From contig NZ_SPQR01000002.1 in NCBI RefSeq assembly GCF_004766055.1, positions 124,001 to 188,000 on the forward strand: a DNA stretch of 64,000 bases. The letters are read 5' to 3'. The DNA comes from Desulfosporosinus sp. Sb-LF. Its GTDB lineage: Bacteria; Bacillota; Desulfitobacteriia; Desulfitobacteriales; Desulfitobacteriaceae. The notes under the pieces were generated by a model. The model worked only from the letters and a program-made list of their open reading frames with translations. It made no database searches and was not told where the DNA came from. Positions 17,871-25,161 of this stretch are shown here, in pieces. Position numbers and translations under genes: made by a program. Position 1 is the stretch's first letter. The number at the start of each line of letters is the position of its first letter.

Positions 17871-18509
17871 GCGGCCTGCATCGGAGCGCTTGGGACAGAT
17901 GCCGTAATCAATGAACCAAACTCGCCCATGCTGTTGCTCGCTCAGCAGTCTTTCGGAAGCGTCGGTGCGACGATTACCGTGTTTATGCTGATTGCCTCTA
18001 TGGTTCTGATCATCCAGACCGCGTTTTTCGGCTCCGCCAGAGCGATGGAGTCTATGGCGAAGGAGGAGAATCTTCCGGCGATTTTCGGAAAAACGAATAT
18101 TCATGGAACTCCAGTGTTTGAAATGGTGGTCACGGCGCTTTTCAATATGGCGCTCATCATGCTAAAATCCCCTGCGGCCGTTCTTGCCGCTTCGGCAATT
18201 GGCTACATTTGCGCCAACGGCATCAGCCTGTTCGCCTATGTAAAAGTATACTCCGACAAAAGGTTTCGTTCGCTACCCAGAGAATTCAAGGCTCCTTCCG
18301 GATGGAAGATCATCGCTCTGATTTGCGCGCTGATCAATATTCCGCTGTACCTTGTTGGAATTACGTATCTGAACGCCCTGGACTCCGGCTGGTCGTCCAC
18401 ACTTGTGGGACTGGGTGTGCTTCTTTTATATATCCCGCTGTGGTTTTATACCCAGCGCCTTGTCTCGAAAAATCAACAAAACCATGTTATCAAATCAAAA
18501 GCAGCCTGA
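17850..18509 (+). pseudogene. APC-family amino-acid permease, 3' half
   Basis: The frame runs from about 17850 (..FVQAACIGALGTDAVINEPN..) to TGA at 18509 and encodes the last five or so helices of an amino acid-polyamine-organocation permease: MLIASMVLIIQTAFFGSARA, FEMVVTALFNMALIMLKSPA, IIALICALINIPLYLVGITY and LVGLGVLLLYIPLWFY, then a basic tail. The first half is absent, replaced at about 17850 by kinase DNA on the other strand. Base composition is visibly richer in G+C than the surroundings, which points to import. The nearest in-frame ATG is 17928. Confidence 0.75.
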
Positions 18510-18596
18510 GCGTTTTATACCCAGCTCCTTGTCTCGGAAAATGCGCCCCTTCCCCTAAAGCCGCTTACATACGAGGACGAATGAGCAGACCTTATT

Positions 18597-19019
18597 ATCG
18601 GGTAGGATGCTGATCATTAATTGATCAGCCGACACCCCCCACAGTACCGTACGTACCGTACGTACCGTCCGGTATACGGCGCTTCCAAAGTTCACACGCT
18701 AATTCGCAGAATAAGATTCACTGAAACTAAGGTATCCGATTCGTTTGAATCGCTCGTTGGATAGAGCTTCCGTCAAAATAGGGCTATGGGCTACACGCCA
18801 ATAGCCTTTTATTGTGTTTACCCATCCATGCTTGCTCCTTGTTAATACCTGCTTTCTTCAGGTTTTCAAACCATATCCACTACACATTTGTAACCTTCTG
18901 TGATATAGGTTTGGCATCTTGTACTCACGATGGACACCCTTGGTCTTGGCTGTACTCTTCTCAATATCAGGGTGTGTAAAGAACTTACACCTATTAGACT
19001 ATGCCCATGCAGGGCGAAC
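18597..19019 (-). mobile_element. Internally deleted group II intron
   Basis: Read on the minus strand, the element opens with GTTCGCCCTGCATGGGC, like group II 5' ends (consensus GUGCG). It continues with degenerate sequence, then the last codons of an LtrA-type reverse transcriptase/maturase (..NTIKGYWRVAHSPILTEALS..). Next come a domain V-like segment (GCGCCGTATACCGG..GTACGTACGGTAC), a domain VI-like stem (GGCTGATCA/TGATCAGC) and an end at CCTACCCGAT. Intact introns of this type are about 1.9-2.5 kb; only about 420 bp remain, so most of domains I-IV and the reverse transcriptase are gone. The exact ends are approximate. Confidence 0.65.
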
Positions 19020-19156
19020 CAAAAAAGGCCCCGCCACATTCTAAATATTTAAGGCTCTACAACCCCGCATGAATAGCTGGTTTTTATTATGTAACTGTTT
19101 CCAGAACCGACACGGTCTCAACGTGCCATGGTCACGGCAATAGGCAATACGGGTAT

Positions 19157-19219
19157 ATTCTAATATGTTTCCGTACTCGAAGGTACCCCAATTTTTCGTG
19201 TACGGAAACATATTAGAAT
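19157..19219. repeat. 20-bp perfect inverted repeat
   Basis: ATTCTAATATGTTTCCGTAC at 19157-19176 is repeated inverted at 19200-19219, with a 23-nt spacer. It lies in a stretch (19020-19534) where I support no gene; a 70-codon minus-strand frame (19041-19253) merely reads through the palindrome. Possible insertion-sequence end or recombination product. Confidence 0.7.
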
Positions 19220-19319
19220 GTGCTTCAAACTCAGCATTTTCAATGCTCAACACCGATATAGCAATATTACCGTCTCAATGTGCCCAGTCTGCGGGAACAT
19301 TTAGCCCTAAATAAACTTA

Positions 19320-19347
19320 CAATGAAGTAACACCATCGTGCCCTATC
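19320..19347. repeat. Repeat family A, single unit
   Basis: CAATGAAGTAACACC followed by ATCGTGCCCTATCC. About 50 bp upstream ACCGTCTCAATGTGCCCAG resembles the second unit of the tandem copies. Confidence 0.5.
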
Positions 19348-19534
19348 CCTAAGTTAAATCTTCTCATAATACGAACAGGAATCACATATTTTATGACTCA
19401 CGCAAGAATATTAGTAACCCTTCACATATACAAACGAACCTATCTTGTAAGTCAGCCACTCCAGCGGGATTCGCCAAGGACATGATCAGGTGACGGTCCA
19501 CGGTAGGATACTTATCTAATTAAAATAAACCTCA

Positions 19535-19978
19535 TTATTCGGATACCTCTAATAATTCTTCTATTATTTCAGACGAATCCCTAACGAACTTGGGACAAAG
19601 TATGCTGAAAAGTTGCTTTTCCTTTACAGTATCCAGATCTTCGGGAATACTAAGATCAAAACCTAGCAACTCTTTACACTTCACCGAGCTATTAATAGCT
19701 TTAAATCTTTTAGTAAACTCTTGAACGAGTTCATATGTTATATCTTTTGCCGCATTATCGTCTACATCAACCTTACCATATTTCAAACCGATCAACATAA
19801 TGGCACCAGTTACCGCACCGCAAGTTTCACCAATATATCCCATACCAGCCCCGAAACCGCAAGCAATTCTTTTTGCCAGTTCTGTTTCTAATCCTAAGGC
19901 ATCACAGTAAGTTGAAAATACAGCTTGAGCACAGTTAAATCCTGATGAAAAACATTCAATAGCAACATCAGATTTCAT
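19535..19978 (-). CDS. C_GCAxxG_C_C family protein
   Basis: About 147 residues. The family motif is complete: C in AIECFSSGFNCAQAVF (GFNCAQA stands in for the GCAxxG-like centre), a second Cys in RIACGFGAGMG, a third in GETCGAVTGAI, and later Cys in VKCKELLG and ILCPKF. Proteins of this family are small redox-type proteins of anaerobes, often beside electron-transfer or metal genes; their reaction is unknown. The frame opens at 20011, but AAGGGG sits 8 nt before the ATG at 19978, which I prefer. It stands between scarred DNA and the YfiT-like gene. Confidence 0.85.
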   Translation of the reverse strand: MKSDVAIECFSSGFNCAQAVFSTYCDALGLETELAKRIACGFGAGMGYIGETCGAVTGAIMLIGLKYGKVDVDDNAAKDITYELVQEFTKRFKAINSSVKCKELLGFDLSIPEDLDTVKEKQLFSILCPKFVRDSSEIIEELLEVSE

Positions 19979-20126
19979 TAAATAGCCCCTTTCAAATTCA
20001 TCTATTTTCACTAACTATATCAAAGTGTTTAACATTTGCGAAGAAAGTCACCATGGCGAGTTCGCCATATTAGAACATGCATCCTATCATGACGGACTGG
20101 TATACACAGGAGTAGTGCTATTATCA

Positions 20127-20654
20127 TTATAACCCTATGCTCTTTCTAAAGTTAAGAATATGAGCTAAGTGATGATTGCCATGCCAAGCATATAATCCTA
20201 TCGCCTTTTTGAGGTTTAGATCTCCGGCCTCAGGATGACGAAATTGACGATTAAGTTCACTATGAGATAACGATTTAATTAATGTAACCAACCTAATGTT
20301 TAAACTTTCTATTAAATTCAAAGATATCCCGACAGGTAAGGTTTGAGCGTCTGGAAGTTCAGCCCATAATTCTTGATTAAATAGTTTGATTGTTGGTTTA
20401 TCCTCTGTTATGGCAAGTCTAATTCGAATGTGTAAATTGATATAAGTATCAGCTATATGATGGACAACCTGTCGGATTGTCCATCCTCCTTCCCTGTACG
20501 AAGAATCTAATTGTTCTATTGACAAATCTCCAACAGAATTCGCGAGTTTATGAGGCAGATTCTCTATTTGAGTAATTAAATCTTTAATTTCCTCGACGCC
20601 AACGTCTTCTGACATGTTGAATTGCCCGATTGGGTACCTAATTTTATCAATCAT
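20127..20654 (-). CDS. DinB-superfamily YfiT/BstA-like metal-dependent protein
   Basis: 175 residues. The opening DKIRYPIGQF and the helix-bundle motifs EGGWTIRQVVHHIADTYINL and YAWHGNHHLAHI are characteristic of YfiT. The three His of the metal site lie in VVHHIADT and WHGNHHLAHI. Homologues act as thiol transferases (BstA, bacillithiol) or metal-dependent hydrolases; which one applies cannot be read here. GGAGG precedes the ATG. The upstream neighbour is a broken sensor kinase. Confidence 0.88.
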   Translation of the reverse strand: MIDKIRYPIGQFNMSEDVGVEEIKDLITQIENLPHKLANSVGDLSIEQLDSSYREGGWTIRQVVHHIADTYINLHIRIRLAITEDKPTIKLFNQELWAELPDAQTLPVGISLNLIESLNIRLVTLIKSLSHSELNRQFRHPEAGDLNLKKAIGLYAWHGNHHLAHILNFRKSIGL

Positions 20655-20688
20655 TTAACAAGACCTCCTTTAAATACTGATTATTTTC

Positions 20689-20955
<267 letters not shown>

Positions 20956-21210
20956 CTCCATATTGGACACAAAAAGCGATAACCCGGGTGACAAAGATTA
21001 GACTTAGGATAAAACCAAGGGTTTAATGTCAAGTTTCACATTTACAGCTTCTTTCTATGCTGTCTAATACGTCTTTAGAATCAAAATTCTAGCAACTCCA
21101 GAAGGAGCGTATGGGATCTCACTTTATAAGACCTAAATTCTGCTTTAACTTCTAAAATCCCTTTTTAAACACAAAATATTTGTTTAACCCTTATCTCTCT
21201 CGACAAAATT

Positions 21211-21269
21211 AAATATCTAATGTGCCGTTGTGAGAATTTCTATCTTCTCAACCAACACATTAAATATTT
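21211..21269. repeat. Repeat family D hairpin, copy 2
   Basis: The left arm starts AAATATCTAATGTGCC and ends TGAGAA; the right arm starts TTCTCAACCAACAC and ends AAATATTT. The arms are 25-26 nt and mostly paired. It lies 5 bp beyond the stop of the stay-green gene, so it may also act as its terminator. Confidence 0.6.
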
Positions 21270-21273
21270 ACTC

Positions 21274-21729
21274 TTAATCTCTTCTCAATGAATAATCTTT
21301 AAAAATCCCCCAACACTCGACCCTGTTATATGCTGAATATATAGAACTAAAATTAATCCAAATCTCTGATTCATCCAAGTATGGATGGATCTCAAATAAA
21401 GTTCTGTCCCCATATCGAATACTTTCAAGCGCAAGCCTCAGTTCCTTCTTGAATATCATGTATCTAATTTTTGCGCTTTCTTTTCCCGTTTCACCACCTA
21501 CATGGCAAAATGCATTTAATGTATATTGATTGCTAATAATTAACCATTCTCCCAATACCTCATCCCTCGTCACGTTAACTTTTTCGTAGGCAAACGTTAA
21601 TCCTACTGTGAGAAATAATTCAGCAGTTACATCAGAATGAGTTAAAGTATATTTTCTACCCTTAATCGGTACTATTGGTGTAACTCCATTTCGAAATTCA
21701 ACATGTAATTTGTCTGGATTAAATTTCAT
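21274..21729 (-). CDS. Stay-green (SGR) family protein
   Basis: 151 residues matching the compact bacterial form of the stay-green domain. FNPDKLHVEFRNGVTP, GRKYTLTHSDVTAELFLTVG, RDEVLGEW, LALESIRYGDRTLFEIHPYL and WINFSSIYSAYNRVECWG follow the family in order. In plants SGR removes Mg from chlorophyll a; Mg-dechelatase activity has also been reported for a bacterial homologue. The His31/Asp33 pair of THSD sits where conserved His/Asp residues are found in that group. Nothing else here suggests photosynthesis, so the natural substrate is unclear: possibly another metallo-tetrapyrrole. It is an isolated gene framed by hairpin repeats, which suggests acquisition. Confidence 0.85.
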   Translation of the reverse strand: MKFNPDKLHVEFRNGVTPIVPIKGRKYTLTHSDVTAELFLTVGLTFAYEKVNVTRDEVLGEWLIISNQYTLNAFCHVGGETGKESAKIRYMIFKKELRLALESIRYGDRTLFEIHPYLDESEIWINFSSIYSAYNRVECWGIFKDYSLRRD

Positions 21730-21885
21730 ATTTAATCACTTCCTTGTTTATAGGTCCACTTATACTATTAAAACATTGAGCAAAATGTACCCTGTTACAT
21801 GCAAAAGCGCTAATACAATGATGCCTCCAAAGAAATCACTCACCTCTTTTCTCGACCCTCATCTCGCTCTTCAACTCAGAAACAA

Positions 21886-21913
21886 AATGCGCTGGTGTGA
21901 GAATTTCTATCTT
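21886..21913. repeat. Repeat family D, truncated copy 3
   Basis: AATGCGCTGGTGTGAGAA then TTTCTATCTT matches the left arm and loop of copy 2. The right arm is missing; homology ends where the IS3-type inverted repeat begins at 21913. Confidence 0.55.
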
Positions 21914-21977
21914 TGATATGCTACCCCCAGACAGGAAGTGAAATAAATAACTGTTCATTCTGGGGGTAGCATATCAA
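21913..21977. repeat. 19-bp inverted repeat formed by an inverted copy of the orfA end
   Basis: TTGATATGCTACCCCCAGA (21913-21931) is repeated inverted at 21959-21977, with 27 bp between. The right copy encodes the last residues of the IS3-type orfA (..IDMLPPE). The left copy is therefore an inverted duplication of the orfA end, where orfB should begin. Confidence 0.75.
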
Positions 21978-22368
21978 TCTGCCGATATGATTTTTCTACA
22001 AATTCCAGTTCCTGTCGTGTATATGCCAGTTCATGCTCCAACCGGGCAAGTTTTTCTTCTGTAGTTTTTGCCCTGCCATAAATAGCACTGGGTGACCACT
22101 GCACCTTACGGTCGGTAAAGCCGTGTCCGCTTTTACCCTGTTGCACTGCATGCATTCGAATGCTGACGATACGCGATTCGCCCAATGTTTCCGGGTTAAT
22201 GCCCATTTCACGCAGAATCTCTTTCGGTGATTTTCCTTTCGTATATTCCTCATAAAAGCGTTGCTTGAATTCTGCAGTAAAGCTAACCTGCCGCACAGTA
22301 ACACTTGCAACGTAAGGACTGCTCTTTAATAGTTCTATTTGCTCAAAACTTAATGTACTTACTCCCAT
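21955..22368 (-). pseudogene. IS3-type transposase orfA remnant
   Basis: 137 codons. A helix-turn-helix part (FTAEFKQRFYEEYTKGKSPK, then EILREMGINPETLGESRI) is followed by a leucine-zipper-like coil (EEKLARLEHELAYTRQELEF) and stops at PPE. This is the DNA-binding OrfA of an IS3-group element. The catalytic DDE OrfB, normally reached by frameshift, is absent downstream and replaced by an inverted duplication. It therefore cannot transpose on its own. Confidence 0.7.
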
Positions 22369-22660
22369 ATCCCGAGCTCCTCTTGTTCAGCTCCCTTTTG
22401 TGAAATAATTGCGTTTTTCGATGAACCTTAACGTGTCCATTTTATGGTGTTTCTTATTGTGAGTATAATCAGGTGAACCTTTCGAATGTCCATTCTACAG
22501 GGTACATTTTATGTTTTATTCCTTAAACCTTTTAACGATTCCTATACTTTTTAACGAAAGGTCAGATTTCTGCCCAAGGGGGTGCATCTTTTAACGAAAA
22601 GGATGCAAAAAGCACAAAAGCACCGCTCTGAACGATGCTTAACCCGCCCTAAAACGCTGA

Positions 22661-22683
22661 AAAGCCCGCTATTAGCGGACTTT
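22661..22683 (+). terminator. Terminator-like hairpin
   Basis: AAAGCCCGC pairs with GCGGACTTT (one mismatch) around TATTA and is followed by TTATG. No intact gene lies upstream on the plus strand. Confidence 0.45.
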
Positions 22684-22720
22684 TTATGTTCCATAATTGT
22701 ATCAATTATTGAGTTCATAT

Positions 22721-22733
22721 TTGGCGGAGGCGA
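22721..22733. other. 13-nt copy of the tmRNA 3' end (possible att remnant)
   Basis: TTGGCGGAGGCGA is identical to the bases at 28032-28044 that encode the tmRNA 3' terminus, in the same orientation, 5.3 kb away. Such duplications of an RNA-gene end are left by integrases. Thirteen bases alone cannot prove it. Confidence 0.4.
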
Positions 22734-22862
22734 ACTGACACTATTAAAAACCCTGCATGTCAAATTTTCATCTTCTTTCTTAGGGGGCTAGCATCCTTAT
22801 TAAAATGCTTATACTCTCTGGGAAATAACTTATAGCCTCTGGAATGAAATCAAATGATAAGC

Positions 22863-22888
22863 ACTTACCCTTTCGTGAAAGGGTAAGT
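22863..22888. repeat. 26-bp perfect palindrome
   Basis: ACTTACCCTTTC, GT, GAAAGGGTAAGT. With almost no loop it would extrude as a cruciform or bind a dimeric protein rather than fold as a typical terminator. No gene adjoins it. Confidence 0.5.
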
Positions 22889-23227
22889 TATTTATAAAGT
22901 CAGTAAAAATCGCTATGCTATCCTTTCTCAAGCTAATCTGGATATACTCAGTACTACTGGAAAGCTCATCGCCCCGAAGACTGGCTTTTGTACAGCAGGA
23001 ATAATACTAGTACTCATATGACGACTAAACTGTTCAAGATCTAATCCAACCTGCTCTGTCAACTATTCAAGCCGCCCTCATGAACGATTTTTCGACTTAC
23101 TTCTGCGGAGTGATAGTTTTCCGGTTATCAAGCTCCGTCTTCTGAGTTGTAGAATTCAGAAGTCTCCACGTGCCTAGGCATTTCTTTATTGATGATTTAT
23201 GAGGGGTAATAGTCCCCTCGTCTCCAC

Positions 23228-23296
23228 TGTCTAATAACTCAAAAATTGATACAAATTAACGATTCGCCTGCTCATTGAAAAGGGGGGTGCATTTTT
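23228..23296. repeat. Repeat family C, copy 2
   Basis: TGTCTAATAACTCAAAAATT, GATACAAATTAA, then GGGGGTGCATTTTT at 23283-23296. Same order, orientation and spacing as 4746-4814. Confidence 0.6.
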
Positions 23297-23394
23297 AGGA
23301 GGGAATTTCTGAATATATTCTGGCTTCGCCCCTCATTCATTTTTGTGTGTCACGAGTGAGATCCTCTTTAGGCCCACATACTTGCGGTTAGGAC

Positions 23395-23949
23395 CTACTC
23401 AGAAAAAAATATCATACTAAAATAAGTTACTGTGTCGGATCCATTGTTGTAACGAATGCCTACAGAGGGGGCCAGTTGCATTACCAGGATGCCAAAGCCC
23501 TCTGTTGCCGGGAACATGCGCTTTGGAAAGCGGCAAGGATTCTCCGGATAGGTACATTTCGGACATATAGTACAACCTTCTGTTGAAAGAATCATCGGAT
23601 TGCTAAATTCCTTACGAAAAATCTGCGCAACTTTTTCAGTAACTGCCTCGTGTGCGATTCTTGCCTCACGCCAACCAGCCATGTCATACTTCTTTTTTAG
23701 CCTAGTCACTGTTGTAAAAATTAGAGCATGCTTATATCCCAGGCATTGCTTTTTACAGTCTTCGATACTGCCGATTGCCGGTGGACAGGCCCATGAAGTA
23801 CCATACATTCCGCAGGAGTTCTTTTCGCACAGTCCTCTTACTTCCTGAGAAAATATAACTTCCTCAGCCTTGATAAAAGCGTATTCATGAATTTTGAGGG
23901 CCATTTTTTCTCGGGACATAATTCCCTCTATTTGCATCGTATAATCCAC
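23395..23949 (-). CDS. DUF2284 cysteine-rich metal-binding protein
   Basis: 184 residues starting at GTG 23949, chosen for GGAGG six bases upstream. The family pattern is clear: CEKNSCGMYGTSWACPPAIG, then SIEDCKKQCLGY, and the ferredoxin-like CTICPKCTYPENPCRFP, giving about nine conserved Cys that could hold an iron-sulfur cluster or other metal. Function in this family is not established. It is the last gene of a probable operon with two flavin reductases and may serve their electron supply (inference). Confidence 0.88.
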   Translation of the reverse strand: MDYTMQIEGIMSREKMALKIHEYAFIKAEEVIFSQEVRGLCEKNSCGMYGTSWACPPAIGSIEDCKKQCLGYKHALIFTTVTRLKKKYDMAGWREARIAHEAVTEKVAQIFRKEFSNPMILSTEGCTICPKCTYPENPCRFPKRMFPATEGFGILVMQLAPSVGIRYNNGSDTVTYFSMIFFSE

Positions 23950-24055
23950 CTCTCGCCTCCAAGAGCCTATTTAAATCTAAGGCAAAGATGTTTCAGTCAG
24001 TACCATAAGCCGGCTACAATGGTTAGGGAATGGCAAAGCCGGTGCTATTTAATAT

Positions 24056-25129
24056 TCAATCATTAAAGATACATTTTATTTCCTTACCAAAACACTTGGT
24101 GCAAGAAATACATGTCGCAGGTGTCTTATCTCCACTGATCCAGCGATTAATCAGACCAGGTTCTCGTATGAAAGGCCTACAAAACGAAATATACTCAATT
24201 TTTGTTTGAATTATAATCTCTGTTAATTTATCAAAGTCTCGATTTCCACCCACTAATAAAACCGGTATATCAATTTCTTCTGCAATTTCTGCTGCATATT
24301 GCTTGAAATATGATTCGCTTTCTGGAGTGATTTTCCTAATCGTTCCCTCATTAGGCCTGGATGATGCGAGGCCTCCGCTTATTTCAAGAGCAGACACTCC
24401 TGCTTTTTCTAACATGTTACAAACATACTTGCATTCTTCATAAGTCATGCCTTGCTCCATAAAATCATCACAGTTGATTTTAACCAGCACAGGGAATTCC
24501 ACTCCCACAACCGCTCTAATACGGCGATAAGTTTCCAGCACTGCTCTCACCCTATTTTCCATGCTACCACCATATTCATCTGTTCTACGGTTGTAATATG
24601 GAGTTAGAAATCTGCTCAAAAGATATCCATGAGCGACGTGAATCTGTATACCATCAAAGCCCGCTTTTTTAGCCCTAATAGCTCCATTGGCAAAAGCATC
24701 TTGCATAATATATATATCGTCTTTTGTCATTTCCTTTGGTACTGTTCCCAATACCAAATCCGCCACTGCACTTGGTCCCCATAATAATCCATCGGCAGTA
24801 CTGGAATTTTGGGCGCCATTGCAAACGAGTTGAACAATGATATTTGTATCATGCTGATGAACTAGGTCAGTTAGTTTTTGATATTCATCAATAAATGAAT
24901 CGTTATAAATTCCCATTTGTCCTGGCACTAACTTTTCTACATCCGTCACATTTGTTAGTCCGGTGATAATGGTACCGACCCCTCCTTTAGCAAGGGTTTC
25001 ATAAACATGTAGTAGTTTTTCTGTTACGTGCCCTTCTTTATCAGCCGCCCCATCATAGGTTGCCGAACGGATAAATCTGTTTTTCAGCTTCATTCCTGAT
25101 ATTTGTGTTTGGTCAAATAATGTTTTCAT
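24056..25129 (-). CDS. Old Yellow Enzyme family NADH:flavin oxidoreductase (paralogue 1)
   Basis: 357 residues, a single FMN-binding TIM barrel. Family marks are FIRSATYDGAADKEG, GFDGIQIHVAHGYLLSRFLT, YNRRTDEYGGSMENRVR and the phosphate site VLLVGGNRDFD..ISFCRPFIREP. The C-terminus CISCTKCFGKEIKC retains four Cys reminiscent of the 4Fe-4S motif of the longer 2,4-dienoyl-CoA reductase branch, without its FAD/NADH domain. Such enzymes reduce activated C=C bonds or nitro compounds. The gene is 33 bp downstream of its paralogue, with the same ribosome-site region and first residues (MKTLFDQT), indicating tandem duplication. Confidence 0.92.
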   Translation of the reverse strand: MKTLFDQTQISGMKLKNRFIRSATYDGAADKEGHVTEKLLHVYETLAKGGVGTIITGLTNVTDVEKLVPGQMGIYNDSFIDEYQKLTDLVHQHDTNIIVQLVCNGAQNSSTADGLLWGPSAVADLVLGTVPKEMTKDDIYIMQDAFANGAIRAKKAGFDGIQIHVAHGYLLSRFLTPYYNRRTDEYGGSMENRVRAVLETYRRIRAVVGVEFPVLVKINCDDFMEQGMTYEECKYVCNMLEKAGVSALEISGGLASSRPNEGTIRKITPESESYFKQYAAEIAEEIDIPVLLVGGNRDFDKLTEIIIQTKIEYISFCRPFIREPGLINRWISGDKTPATCISCTKCFGKEIKCIFND

Positions 25130-25161
25130 TTAATTCGCTCCTTCAAATCTACTAGTAAATG

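Larger units (their letters stand above)
22369..23394. other. 1-kb stretch of repeat scraps and a possible recombinase remnant
   Basis: No intact gene. It contains GGGGGTGCAT of family C (22578), a terminator-like hairpin (22661-22683), an inverted piece of family C (22695-22718), the tmRNA-end look-alike at 22721 and a 26-bp palindrome at 22863-22888. At about 22935-23040 the plus strand can be read as QYYWKAHRPEDWLLYSRNN, which resembles tyrosine recombinases linked to IS91-type elements, but stops and frameshifts follow. A family C copy closes the stretch. Confidence 0.5.

Noticed and set aside
18649-18672. GTACCGTACGTACC run as a microsatellite
   Set aside because: Better explained as part of group II intron domain V with one extra repeat.
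19041-19253. 70-codon minus-strand frame
   Set aside because: It reads straight through a 20-bp inverted repeat; no protein features.
22935-23190. Tyrosine recombinase (IS91-associated) gene
   Set aside because: Only about 20 residues resemble the family; the catalytic region cannot be read without several frameshifts. Kept only as a comment.
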